Origin: SZUA-584 sp040768905
GTDB lineage: Bacteria; Bacillota; Clostridia; Christensenellales; SZUA-584
Assembly: GCA_040768905.1 (NCBI GenBank)
Contig: JAXGMA010000001.1
Location: forward strand, 1,178,001-1,242,000
Direction of reading: 5' to 3'
Length of the DNA: 64,000 nt
Shown here: positions 51,476-61,238 of the stretch, one piece after another
Numbering within the stretch: position 1 is the first letter of the stretch
Layout: the number at the start of each line of letters is the position of its first letter
The notes under the pieces: generated by a model
Told to the model about the DNA's origin: nothing
Database searches by the model: none
Seen by the model: the letters and a program-made list of their open reading frames with translations, nothing else
Translations under genes and position numbers: made by a program

Positions 51476-54145
51476 TTATCTCTTTTTCCTTTTTCTGCTT
51501 ATTATATATATAATAGAAATAGTTACTATAGCGCACAACGATATAACACCACCCTCTAATAGACCTGGCTGACGATATTCAATTACTACGCTATGTAGGC
51601 CTTCTTTAATTGGTACACCCATAAACATGATGTTAACACATTGAGGCTGAATTGATTTACCATCTATTATTACTTTCCATCCGCTATTGTAGGGTATTGA
51701 GAAAAACAGTAACCCATCCTCTTTTGCCTCTATAATCCCTGCAATTCTACTTTGCTGGAAATTTCGAATCTCAAAAGAACCATTTTTTAGCAATGAATTT
51801 CTTAATGCATCAAATGTGGATAAATCGTTTTTTTGTATCGTTGCATTTATACCACCATATTCAGTAATTTCAGTTGGAAAGTCAATGCGCAATTGAGTAA
51901 TGTTATCAATCGAAAGCAAGATTTCGTACTCTGTCTGATTTGGATATATTGTAAAGTATTCGACTTGCGATATAGAGTATTCATTATCAGTTTTATAATA
52001 TATAGCGGCAGTTGCTTTGGTAGGTGTCTCAATAGTTAATTCTAACGTAATTATGCCGTCTATTCTTTCTTCAGGCGTAATCACAATTCCAGGGATCAGT
52101 CCTGTGTATTGAGGTAAAAAATTTGCAACCTGTTCATATTGTATGTTATTAGTAATATCATCATATAACAGAACATTGGCTGGGATTGTTGTTTCTTTTA
52201 CTATTGGAAGCTGTTCTTTTTCCGCTGCCAAACAAACTGCCTCAGTTTCATCCTGCGTCAGATATCCTGCAAATAAATATGCCGTTCGTTCCATGACAGA
52301 AGCTTTATAAAATGCGCTTTGATCAACTTGTCTTGTATAAATAAATCCAAGCGGCAAATAATACCGGTTTTTGTATACCTGAGTTATTCCATCCCTCGTA
52401 TTGAAAACATGATCATAACTATATCGATCTGTATTGTTTCGTGAAAAAAAATACTTTCCGTTTAAAAAACCACGTAGTAACTCATTATGCCCAAAGCCGT
52501 AGAATAATCCCGAAGACTGACCTCGTAACTGGAACGCTTCCATAAAACTCCATAACTCTCCCGAAGCAACACTGCTATATTGCTTTTCTCCAAAATAGTT
52601 TTGGATAAGTGGATCCGTAAGGTCATTGGTTCCATAGTCTTTGCCCACACGATAAAAATCATCATCCATCTCTCGAACAGTATCCAATGCCGTCAATGTA
52701 TTATCAAAATATGGAATAGTAAAACTGCCATCTAAAGGTACGAGGCTACGTAAGTTAACGCTAACAAATAGATTAATGCCAAGCTCCATGCATAAAATCA
52801 CAATTAGGACTAACCCAATTTTTTTGATCAGCTTTTTACTCAATACAAACACTACAAAATAGATGAATAGTATTGAAGCTGTGCTAATAATTGATATTTT
52901 TGCGTTTAGATCGAGTGAATCAAAGGATCCAAGACGTATCACAGACCAAATGGTGCTATAGCACCACAAAGCAACTGCAATAATAAAACCGCTTACTGGT
53001 GTTTTTTCTTTTGATTCATCAAGCAGGCTTCTGACTCCTTCTGCAATCGCTAATGCAAAAGCCGGTACAAGTATAAAAGTCCACCGGGAAGTTCTGCTTG
53101 AGAACGCATTAAAGACAGGATTGATTGTTTCTGGAAACAAGAGTGCAAAAGCAATTATTGCCATAATTATAATTCGTAATCGATTTTGACGCCCACGTTT
53201 GAATAAAAGTGGCAAAATTATCAACAATAATATTCCAACATATAGAAATGGCCCCTCATAGAAATTAATAACTCCAGTATAAATATTTACCCCAAATTGC
53301 GAATTTGAAAGAAAGCGGCCCGCAACCGTTGCCAATTGATTCCATGAAATTATAATCAATTGGGATAATTCATTTCCACTTATACGAGGGCTGTTGAGCA
53401 ATGAGGCAACTTGTGGTAAAACAAGTACTGCCGCCAATGCTAGCCCCCCCAGTACTATCCCAAGTAGACGGAGACAGTAAATAAAAAATGGTTTCCATGA
53501 GAAATTATGCAATGCAAAATATCGAATAATTGAATAAGCTGCCATCAACAATAATATCATGAATGTAAAATATACTGAGTGTGCAGCAAGCATTCCTATG
53601 GCTAGGATTAAAAGCATCCAACGCCCAGATGAAACGTAACGTTCGAAGGCATACATGACAAGTATAAACATTACAAACATCGTTGCGAAATGATAATGCT
53701 GCCCCCAGCCTGTGAAAAAACCACAGAAGGTTATACACAATGCTGCTGCCATTCGTGGTACATTGCGGTATCCCAACTCTCCTATGTACAACCATGCTAA
53801 CACTGCTAGAACCAAATACTTTACGACAGTAACGATACCCAGGCCAACAGACATCTCTTCTGCTGGAAACAAAAAAAGCAGAACGTTGAATGGATCCACT
53901 AGTAGTGATGAAGCGCCCATAAGGCTTCCGCCCATACCCAAAGAAAAACTCCAGAAGCTAAGATTCCCCTCTAATAATGCTTGTCGGAAACTAGCATAAT
54001 ACGGCCAATAACTGGAATAGGTATCTGCTCCAATATCTAAATAGCTATAAAAAAGTCCTTTGTAAGACATCCATCCGAAACAAATAGCTGTTATTAAAAC
54101 ACAAAGCCCTATATATAATGCAAATCTTTTTCGTTCATTATTCAT
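51476..54145 (-). CDS. YfhO-family membrane glycosyltransferase (GT-C type)
   Basis: About 889 residues with at least 11 transmembrane helices, a GT-C loop after the first helix (YLDIGADTYSSYWPYYASFR) and a large extracytoplasmic domain with a beta-rich jelly-roll type end (FEIRNFQQSRIAGIIEAKED, then FSIPYNSGWKVIIDGKS, and GLHSVVIEYRQPG), followed by a last transmembrane helix and a KKR tail. YfhO proteins use undecaprenyl-linked sugars to glycosylate teichoic acid. The preferred ATG has AGGA six bases upstream. Confidence 0.85.
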   Translation of the reverse strand: MNNERKRFALYIGLCVLITAICFGWMSYKGLFYSYLDIGADTYSSYWPYYASFRQALLEGNLSFWSFSLGMGGSLMGASSLLVDPFNVLLFLFPAEEMSVGLGIVTVVKYLVLAVLAWLYIGELGYRNVPRMAAALCITFCGFFTGWGQHYHFATMFVMFILVMYAFERYVSSGRWMLLILAIGMLAAHSVYFTFMILLLMAAYSIIRYFALHNFSWKPFFIYCLRLLGIVLGGLALAAVLVLPQVASLLNSPRISGNELSQLIIISWNQLATVAGRFLSNSQFGVNIYTGVINFYEGPFLYVGILLLIILPLLFKRGRQNRLRIIIMAIIAFALLFPETINPVFNAFSSRTSRWTFILVPAFALAIAEGVRSLLDESKEKTPVSGFIIAVALWCYSTIWSVIRLGSFDSLDLNAKISIISTASILFIYFVVFVLSKKLIKKIGLVLIVILCMELGINLFVSVNLRSLVPLDGSFTIPYFDNTLTALDTVREMDDDFYRVGKDYGTNDLTDPLIQNYFGEKQYSSVASGELWSFMEAFQLRGQSSGLFYGFGHNELLRGFLNGKYFFSRNNTDRYSYDHVFNTRDGITQVYKNRYYLPLGFIYTRQVDQSAFYKASVMERTAYLFAGYLTQDETEAVCLAAEKEQLPIVKETTIPANVLLYDDITNNIQYEQVANFLPQYTGLIPGIVITPEERIDGIITLELTIETPTKATAAIYYKTDNEYSISQVEYFTIYPNQTEYEILLSIDNITQLRIDFPTEITEYGGINATIQKNDLSTFDALRNSLLKNGSFEIRNFQQSRIAGIIEAKEDGLLFFSIPYNSGWKVIIDGKSIQPQCVNIMFMGVPIKEGLHSVVIEYRQPGLLEGGVISLCAIVTISIIYIISRKRKKR

Positions 54146-54232
54146 AACTTTCCTCTCGCTCATGATTCCAATAAATCTTTGCATGCTTTCCAATTTGGAA
54201 AGCCTTTTGGAACATCTAAGGCAGACTTGGGC

Positions 54233-55348
54233 TTAGCGTCGAAAAAAAATCTTAAAAACTTTTCTCACTACTTTTTTGAATAGAACTCTATAGCCTTGTG
54301 ATTCTATTATTCTTCTGGCAGCTCTATACTTCTCTAAGGTTTTATCTAAAATCTTACATATATTATTTTTTTTGCAGAAATATCTATTGCTCATTTGAAA
54401 CGGATCTTCCATACTAAACATGATTTCATAGTCTTCGCGATACATTTTCCTGGCTTTATCGATAATCAATCTACCAGAAGTATACGTTGCATATGACCAT
54501 TGGGTTTTAGAAATGCCACTTGCATCATGTTCAATATGGCTTCTTTCATACTCACTGAAAAGTTTTTTAAATGGGTGGTCTATATTCTTGGGAAGCCAAT
54601 CATTCATGCATTTATTCAAGGTTTCGCCATAACCAGAATAATGGATAAATCTTAAGGGCTCTCCTTTTATATATTGTTTTCCATCCACCTCATTCATTTC
54701 ACAGTTTAGGAGCGACCACGTTCCAAAATTATATCCCCTGTGCTTAAAAATTTCCACATCAAAGAAACAGGGGGCAAGGTCAATCCATTTTTGGTCTGTA
54801 AAAATGCCACGCTGGATATCATCGTAACAAAAGAGATAAAGCCGTTCCGCCCACCAGTTGATAAATCTCTGAGCTTCTTTGCTACGGTTTATCGCCAGGA
54901 AGCCTAAATTATATACTCCATGTGCAGTACTAGATAACTCCATATCAATATTACCTGGCTGCAATAGATGCGGGCACAGGATAATCGGGCGTTTTCTGAG
55001 AAGCGCTCTTAATTCCGTAAAATCGTCATATACGCATATGTCAGGATCAAGATAAATAAACATATCTTCATTGGGATAAGCTTCTAATAAATATCGGAAA
55101 AACTGTCCCTTGACGGACGTTGAAGCTTCAACTATTGTGTGCTTAAATATAAAACGATTAAAATTCCCATTCCATGAATCTTTAGCCAGAACCACTTGAT
55201 CAAAAAAAGGTGATATCATTCCAGTGGGAACTTCTCTTTCAACTAGGCATATGATAAAAATTGCATTAGGGATGTGCCTTTTCACAGATTCGGCAAGAAT
55301 CTTTGCTTTATGAATATAATTTGTGCATATTGATGTGAAGATAACCAT
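54233..55348 (-). CDS. Glycosyltransferase with GT8-like DxD, putative
   Basis: A 371-residue protein. The N-terminus VIFTSICTNYIHKAKILAES resembles nucleotide-sugar-binding, and FIYLDPDICVYDDF supplies a DPD motif (residues 101-103) as in GT8 or GT27-type enzymes. HGVYNLGFLAINRSKEAQRF follows, typical of these enzymes. The C-terminus is basic with a possible amphipathic helix. Donor and acceptor are unknown. Confidence 0.75.
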   Translation of the reverse strand: MVIFTSICTNYIHKAKILAESVKRHIPNAIFIICLVEREVPTGMISPFFDQVVLAKDSWNGNFNRFIFKHTIVEASTSVKGQFFRYLLEAYPNEDMFIYLDPDICVYDDFTELRALLRKRPIILCPHLLQPGNIDMELSSTAHGVYNLGFLAINRSKEAQRFINWWAERLYLFCYDDIQRGIFTDQKWIDLAPCFFDVEIFKHRGYNFGTWSLLNCEMNEVDGKQYIKGEPLRFIHYSGYGETLNKCMNDWLPKNIDHPFKKLFSEYERSHIEHDASGISKTQWSYATYTSGRLIIDKARKMYREDYEIMFSMEDPFQMSNRYFCKKNNICKILDKTLEKYRAARRIIESQGYRVLFKKVVRKVFKIFFRR

Positions 55349-55361
55349 ATACTCTCCTTGA

Positions 55362-56201
55362 CTATCGCATTATAAACTTTTTTATGATACTTTTTATCAC
55401 AGGTAATTTATTTAACCTGTTCAAGATAGCAATACTTTCTTTTAACGACTTATTCATATATATTTGATCAATCAAAGCTTCGCGTAAAATAATGGCGTAT
55501 TTATCAGCATGCTTTTTATATAGCTTCGTATGACTAAAGTATATATCTCGATAAGTCTGTTGGATATGATTTAAGTTTTCTTGAAAAACCTTTGTTCGTG
55601 AATTTGATTTAATGCGATAATGAAACAAAACCTCAGGTATCTGATATATTTCACGATCTAATTCCAGGATACTTAGCCAGAAATCGTAATCTTCCATTCC
55701 ATGAGACATGACTGTATTAAAACCGCCGACTCTCTCCCAATCGGATTTATAAAACAAAGCCGTTACAAAAACGATATTGTCAAGCAACATCTTATCAAGC
55801 GAATATGCCGGTAACTCCCATCTGCCACTCTTATCGCCAAAAAAATCTGCCTGACAATAAACTACGCCAATTTCATGATTTGATTGCATGATCTTAACAG
55901 CTTTTGCTATATAATCTGGCTCAATTTTGTCATCAGCATCAAGTGGCAATATATATTTTCCTTCTGCTACAGAAATGCCCGCATTTCTAGCTGCAGCTGG
56001 CAACACTCTCTCTTTTCGAATGATCCGAATATTTGAATCATTGATCCTGCTGAGTATTGTTTGAGTATGCACATCATCCGATCCATCATCAATTATAATT
56101 ATTTCTATACTTGGATATGTTTGCGATTTAGCTGATTCAATCGCTTCTTCAATATATGCTCCATCATTAAAACATGGAATTATGACGCTAACTTTATCCA
56201 T
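55362..56201 (-). CDS. GT2-family glycosyltransferase
   Basis: A 279-residue GT-A enzyme: VSVIIPCFNDGAYIEEAIES, IIIIDDGSDDVHTQTIL, YILPLDADDKIEPDYIAKAV (DxD) and FNTVMSHGMEDYDFWLSIL (ED acid). It transfers a sugar to the growing surface glycan. It is placed between the methyltransferase and the GT8-like enzyme. Confidence 0.88.
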   Translation of the reverse strand: MDKVSVIIPCFNDGAYIEEAIESAKSQTYPSIEIIIIDDGSDDVHTQTILSRINDSNIRIIRKERVLPAAARNAGISVAEGKYILPLDADDKIEPDYIAKAVKIMQSNHEIGVVYCQADFFGDKSGRWELPAYSLDKMLLDNIVFVTALFYKSDWERVGGFNTVMSHGMEDYDFWLSILELDREIYQIPEVLFHYRIKSNSRTKVFQENLNHIQQTYRDIYFSHTKLYKKHADKYAIILREALIDQIYMNKSLKESIAILNRLNKLPVIKSIIKKFIMR

Positions 56202-56218
56202 TTAAAATAGACTCCTTT

Positions 56219-58402
56219 CTATGAATCACTTCTTTTCTTATATAACTGACCATACATCAGTATCTTCGCAGCCGACTTAATGCGGCTATTTTGCATATCT
56301 GTATTAATCTTATCCATGTTTGTTTTAAGCTCATCCAGCTTGGATTTTTGCATCTCAATTGTGCTTTGACACAGAGCAATATCAATTTCACGCTGCATAT
56401 AACCTGTTCTCCAGTCTTGAATTTCACACTGAAAACAAATCTTTATATATGTCGCACTGGACATGTCGCCTTTTATTACAAACTGGGGGTCAAATGTATA
56501 AAAAATATAAAAATCCCCTTCTTTTTCCGTTTCAGCATTCAATGGATCAACGTCAATCTGGCCCATATCACTCTCAATTTTTTCAATCTTAATCTTACAA
56601 GGGTGACCTTCAATAGGATCCCAACGTATCTGCTTGGCACGACGTAAATGTTTGCTATTAAAGACTACAGTATATCCATCCGTCGTTAAGGTTGCATGCA
56701 CTCTCTCTATATTGATATCCGTAAACCCTTGTCCTGTGTCAAAAAACAATGTACTAAATAATTCATTGCCAAGGAAAGCACTAACCGCTTTTTCAAGATC
56801 AATATGCACAATAGGCTTAGCGAAATCATCCAACTCTACGATGCCCACATACTTGTATGCGAAATGCTTCTCCCAACTCAAAAAACACTCCTCAATTTGA
56901 TGGTTTATGCCAATAATCTGATAATAGTCTGTTTCTGTAATCTGTTCACACAATGAGTGACTATCAATAAACTGCCTTATCATACGCCACAGAACAAACT
57001 CTAGGGGTACCATGCATGGCATATGCCATTCATAGTCAATAATATAGTAATTTCCGTCTACAGGAAATATGTTGTCTGCGATTAAATCAATGTTTGCATC
57101 ATTTAACCAATGTAATGGCTCAGCGCAAGTATGAGTTCCAAAAACAACTTGAAAATCAGTCGAATAATGTCCCTGTGAAACCTCCACGCCACTGTATAAC
57201 ATATCACGGAAATTTGAGATCTGCGCAATAAAACAGCTTAATCCATTTCGAAAGCATTCCATAAGAATTGTGTCAAAACTCTTTGTGTTGACATACGGGA
57301 AATTAATGGCGCCTAGGGCTTCTGCAGAGCAGTTGATATTAACCAGTGAATTTCTTTGATACTTTCCGAAGCACTTCATATGCTCAATATGCTGCTCGCT
57401 TTCTTGGTGTAACGCTTTTTTGAAAGCTCTCTTTTTATCGTTTTCAAAATACGTCATAATCTTAAAATGATTATAACGATTTGTGCTTAATTTAACATAA
57501 GCTGTTTGAACCGGCGCCCTTTTACTCTTTGCTATTTCTACTAAAAATGAATTTGAAAACCTGTCCATTACTTTTTCCAGCATTAAAGACCGATATACAT
57601 TTCTGTTATCAAAGAGCTGTACACGAGTGGCCTCTAGTGCGATATCTCTTGTGCGGGGCTCCATAGAGTTAACCGTCGAGTCACTAAAAATCTCAAATGG
57701 AAATTTATAGTCTGGAAAAGGATAAAAGTATTTTATAGCATGCAATTCGGCCTGATCAATTAATTCATTTAATTCTTCTTTGGAAAAGGTCCTGATTTTC
57801 TTTCCTATATACCCATTAATACCGTCAAAAAAACCACCCAGATGATCTTCCCTGGCACCGGAGAAGTACTTAAGCCCCAAGCGGTTTTCAATTGCTAGCA
57901 AAATTATCCCATTATCCTTTAAAAAAGAAGATATCGCCTGTAAAAAACATACATGCGGATTTCTTCCTTTCATGAATTCACCTGAATACTCCAGAACGCC
58001 ATTGATGATTGCATAATCAAACCGTTCCTCAAAACACATATCCTCCAGATTTCCTACCATTATCTTTAAGTTATCCAGACTCTTATGCCTTTCATAGTTA
58101 ATTAACGCACGCCTTTCCGTCAATTCTACCGAAACAACTGCCTTCGCCCTGTCACAGAGAAGGCCGGTAAGAGCGCCACATCCTGAGCCAACCTCAAGAA
58201 TGGTGCTGCCCTTTTTAAATGGATACCAATTCAAAATATTCTCGCGCAAAGAAGATAAATGGTAAACTATAGGCCAGCTTTTGCTTTGCGCAGCTTGATC
58301 AATATCACCATTTTTAACAATGTCAAGTATCTGCTTTTCTATGGATTCGCCATCGGAATAATCCGTTTGGCCCTTATATGAATCAAAGATTAACTCAGCC
58401 AA
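56219..58402 (-). CDS. Large SAM-dependent methyltransferase with C-terminal extension and coiled coil
   Basis: A 727-residue protein. Residues 60-200 form a class I methyltransferase domain (ILEVGSGCGALTGLLCDR, then SVELTERRALINYERH, and DYAIINGVLEYSG). The next 450 residues include a YYIIDYEWHMPCMVPLEFVL block and an IDVDPLNAETEKEGDFYIFY segment, and the end is a heptad-rich coiled coil (EMQKSKLDELKTNMDKINTD). Such proteins are often found with ABC-type O-antigen or S-layer glycan loci, where capping methylation sets chain length. TTG start. Confidence 0.75.
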   Translation of the reverse strand: MAELIFDSYKGQTDYSDGESIEKQILDIVKNGDIDQAAQSKSWPIVYHLSSLRENILNWYPFKKGSTILEVGSGCGALTGLLCDRAKAVVSVELTERRALINYERHKSLDNLKIMVGNLEDMCFEERFDYAIINGVLEYSGEFMKGRNPHVCFLQAISSFLKDNGIILLAIENRLGLKYFSGAREDHLGGFFDGINGYIGKKIRTFSKEELNELIDQAELHAIKYFYPFPDYKFPFEIFSDSTVNSMEPRTRDIALEATRVQLFDNRNVYRSLMLEKVMDRFSNSFLVEIAKSKRAPVQTAYVKLSTNRYNHFKIMTYFENDKKRAFKKALHQESEQHIEHMKCFGKYQRNSLVNINCSAEALGAINFPYVNTKSFDTILMECFRNGLSCFIAQISNFRDMLYSGVEVSQGHYSTDFQVVFGTHTCAEPLHWLNDANIDLIADNIFPVDGNYYIIDYEWHMPCMVPLEFVLWRMIRQFIDSHSLCEQITETDYYQIIGINHQIEECFLSWEKHFAYKYVGIVELDDFAKPIVHIDLEKAVSAFLGNELFSTLFFDTGQGFTDINIERVHATLTTDGYTVVFNSKHLRRAKQIRWDPIEGHPCKIKIEKIESDMGQIDVDPLNAETEKEGDFYIFYTFDPQFVIKGDMSSATYIKICFQCEIQDWRTGYMQREIDIALCQSTIEMQKSKLDELKTNMDKINTDMQNSRIKSAAKILMYGQLYKKRSDS

Positions 58403-58500
58403 TTTAATTTCCCTCTTTCTCGTCGCTCATTGGTGAATGCTTTTTTCTATCCATTGAACTCGCATTGGGGGCCCCAAGGTCTTAATGCCTTTTGTGCTTT

Positions 58501-59241
58501 CTATTTGATTGTTTCCATATACTTTATGTAAGAATCACAAACATCATCAGTATCACCGATCATGCGAATTTGTCCATGATCAAGCCAAATGACACGATCA
58601 CACAAATCCCGCACCGTCTGAAGGCCGTGCGAAACAAAAAGAACCGTAGTTCCCCCGCTCATCAATTCTTTCATCCGGATTAGGCTCTTGTTTTGAAAAT
58701 GCGCATCTCCCACTGAGAGTATCTCATCCACAATCAGTATATCCGGCTGGACAATCGTTGCAATAGAAAAGGCAAGCCTCATTATCATGCCTGAAGAAAA
58801 ATTTCGTATTGGAGTCTCTGCAAAATCCTTAAGCTCCGAAAACTCAATGATATCTTCATATCTATCCTGCAGATAATGTTTAGAATAACCTAATACAGCA
58901 CCGTTAAGAAATATATTTTCACGTGCAGTTAAATCAACGTCAAAGCCAGCGCCCAATTCGAGCATTGGAGCAATGTTTCCGTTGACCTGTACGCTGCCGG
59001 AAGTAGGGGTCATTATTCCGGAAATCACTTTTAACAATGTACTTTTTCCTGCACCGTTGCTGCCAATAAATCCGATAACCTCTCCTTTTTCCACAGTAAA
59101 TGTAACCTCTTTTAAGGCTGTAAATGTTTTGAAATGCAGCTTACGCGAAATCTTTTTAACAAAAAACTCTTTTAGACTGTTTACCCGATCGTTTGCCATA
59201 CGGAATTCCATTGTTACATTCTTTGCTTCAATAATCATCAT
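58501..59241 (-). CDS. ABC transporter ATP-binding protein (polysaccharide export, Wzt/TagH-like)
   Basis: A 246-residue ABC ATPase: Walker A FIGSNGAGKSTLLKVI, signature IRNFSSGMIMRLAFSI, Walker B DILIVDEILSVGDAHFQ and the switch His in FVSHGL. It has no C-terminal carbohydrate-binding domain, so it is a short form. It works with the permease encoded upstream to export a lipid-linked glycan or teichoic acid. Confidence 0.94.
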   Translation of the reverse strand: MMIIEAKNVTMEFRMANDRVNSLKEFFVKKISRKLHFKTFTALKEVTFTVEKGEVIGFIGSNGAGKSTLLKVISGIMTPTSGSVQVNGNIAPMLELGAGFDVDLTARENIFLNGAVLGYSKHYLQDRYEDIIEFSELKDFAETPIRNFSSGMIMRLAFSIATIVQPDILIVDEILSVGDAHFQNKSLIRMKELMSGGTTVLFVSHGLQTVRDLCDRVIWLDHGQIRMIGDTDDVCDSYIKYMETIK

Positions 59242-59253
59242 TTTCTTCCCGCT

Positions 59254-60033
59254 TTAAAGATAAAGAATAAACTTATTTTGGGTCTTCTTAAACACTATTA
59301 CGCCTAAGGCGAAAGATATTATCGCAAAAACTGAACAATATATCCATTGCTGAAAACCTGGTAAAACGCCATCTAAAACGATCGTCCGAATAAATCGAAT
59401 AAAATGATACATCGGATTAAACTTGAGTATATTTAGCATTAAAGGAGGAAGTATGCTCTCCGGGTAAAAAAGCGGCGTAAGATACGTCCAAATTGTTAAA
59501 AAGACACTATATAAAAACTGCGTATCACGAAAAAAGACCATCATCGACGCAAGCAAAAGAGATAGACCATTGATAAATAAGAACAGCATTAGTATCCCGT
59601 AAGGAATTGACAAATGATACGCTGTAATTTGGAGCCCAGTGATAAGTATAACAATGTAAAGCGCAGCTAATGAAAAAAGAAAATTTACTCCGGATGAAAG
59701 CACACGTGAAAAAGGATAGATATATTTTGGCACATATACTTTGTTTATTAGAGATACGTTTTGTACAATGCATGTCATAGACTGCGAAGTTGCGTCAGCC
59801 ATATAATTAAAAATGACAATACCGCTAAGCAGATAGACTGCAAAATTTGGAATATTCCATCTAAACAGCGTAGAGAATACCAAATATTGAACAACCATAA
59901 TAAGTAGTGGATTCAGCAGACTCCATAATACGCCCAGCACAGATCTTCGATATCTCGTTTTAAAATCTCTCTGAACCAGCTGAGATAGAAGAAAACCATA
60001 TTTATGGTAAATAATCAGTGCTCTTTTTATCAT
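59254..60033 (-). CDS. ABC-2-type polysaccharide export permease (Wzm/TagG-like)
   Basis: About 259 residues and six transmembrane helices. Starting at ATG 60033 (TAAGGTGATT site) gives IKRALIIYHKYGFLLSQLVQ, the N-terminal amphipathic helix of the family, then RDFKTRYRRSVLGVLWSLLN, the classic motif. The longer frame adds 20 residues with no match. It pairs with the ATPase downstream. Confidence 0.92.
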   Translation of the reverse strand: MIKRALIIYHKYGFLLSQLVQRDFKTRYRRSVLGVLWSLLNPLLIMVVQYLVFSTLFRWNIPNFAVYLLSGIVIFNYMADATSQSMTCIVQNVSLINKVYVPKYIYPFSRVLSSGVNFLFSLAALYIVILITGLQITAYHLSIPYGILMLFLFINGLSLLLASMMVFFRDTQFLYSVFLTIWTYLTPLFYPESILPPLMLNILKFNPMYHFIRFIRTIVLDGVLPGFQQWIYCSVFAIISFALGVIVFKKTQNKFILYL

Positions 60034-60269
60034 AATCACCTTAATTCTTTCGAAATACTTTGCTATTATAACATCAAGATATGGTGTTGGCAATTTATTT
60101 ACTTTGCTTACTTAACTAGTATAGATTGTATCTTTCGCTTGTACAGAATTGTTTTAAGTATTCCAACAAATAAAGGAGAGTAAAATATTTTGTCGAATAT
60201 TTAATATCGGGTATTTTGACCCGCGTTGTGCTTAATTAACTAGAAATATACTCATGGAGGGCCTGTCAG

Positions 60270-61169
60270 TTGGACAACGCTTTCGATATAATAGCTAATC
60301 GTTTTAATTCTATTAATAAGTTTTTACGTAATAATTTTCGAATTGGTAAATACTATGAACAATTGCCAAAACAAATTTTTATGTTCTGGGATGATAGTAT
60401 AGAAAAAGCTCCCGATATTGTAAAGTTATGCGTTGATAGCTGGAGAAAGCTTAATACTGAATATGAGCTTAAAATATTAGATATGGCTTATGCAAATAAG
60501 GTATTAAAGCAATTTCCATTTGATAGTACGCAGATAAGTATGCAAGCATTATCTGATATAGTGCGTATTAATGCATTAAAAAACTATGGTGGAGTTTGGG
60601 TAGATGCCTCTCTGTTGGCAATAAAGCCTTTAAGTGATTGGTTACCAAAGTCTATTAATACCGGTTTTTTTGCTTTTCATTGTTACCATGCAAAAGGTTG
60701 TTTGTTGTCTTCTTGGTTTTTAGCTGCGACAAAGAATCATTTAATTTTAAATAGATGGTGGGAGGAGATTGTTAGGTATTGGGATAAGCCTAGAGATTTA
60801 ATAGGCGATCCCAGGTTGGTCCCTAATTTTGAGGTTGATGATCCCATATATGAAGTATCACATGAGAATTCAATTCGCTCCAATAAATATCCGTATTTTT
60901 GGGTTCATTATCTATTTTCCCTGATGGCTAAAGTTGATTCTGAAATTTCTGATGTTTGGTATAATGTTCCAATAATTTCTTCAACTGAATTGCATAAGCT
61001 ACAACACCTTATAAGAACTAATGATTGTGCTGATGTAAAACAGATCTATGATTTAATTAAGCATTCACCTGTTGAGAAATTAGACTGGAGACTTGAAGTT
61101 AAATACTTAGATGCTATTAAACTAGCTGTCAACAAAATTAATTACTTAGAAGAGAACTTGGGCTTTTAG
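60270..61169 (+). CDS. Capsular polysaccharide synthesis glycosyltransferase (Caps_synth/GT32-like)
   Basis: A 299-residue protein on the opposite strand to all neighbours. It contains LPKQIFMFWDDSIEKAPDIV, the SDIVRINALKNYGGVWVDAS motif (the GGVWVDA of this family) and FAFHCYHAKGCLLSSWFLAA. The start codon is TTG, with GGAGG nine bases upstream; no ATG is available in frame. Its GC content is distinctly lower than in the flanking genes, so it may be a recent insertion. A sequence TTGACC upstream may be part of its promoter. Confidence 0.82.
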   Translation: MDNAFDIIANRFNSINKFLRNNFRIGKYYEQLPKQIFMFWDDSIEKAPDIVKLCVDSWRKLNTEYELKILDMAYANKVLKQFPFDSTQISMQALSDIVRINALKNYGGVWVDASLLAIKPLSDWLPKSINTGFFAFHCYHAKGCLLSSWFLAATKNHLILNRWWEEIVRYWDKPRDLIGDPRLVPNFEVDDPIYEVSHENSIRSNKYPYFWVHYLFSLMAKVDSEISDVWYNVPIISSTELHKLQHLIRTNDCADVKQIYDLIKHSPVEKLDWRLEVKYLDAIKLAVNKINYLEENLGF

Positions 61170-61238
61170 AATGTTTGTTATTCTAATCTTCCATAATAAT
61201 CGAGTTCTGAGTTAGCAATTTATTTTCCTTGCCTTTAA

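Noticed and set aside
58465..58477. Palindrome TTGGGGGCCCCAA between the methyltransferase and ABC genes
   Set aside because: It has no loop and no T-tract, so it is not convincing as a terminator or operator.
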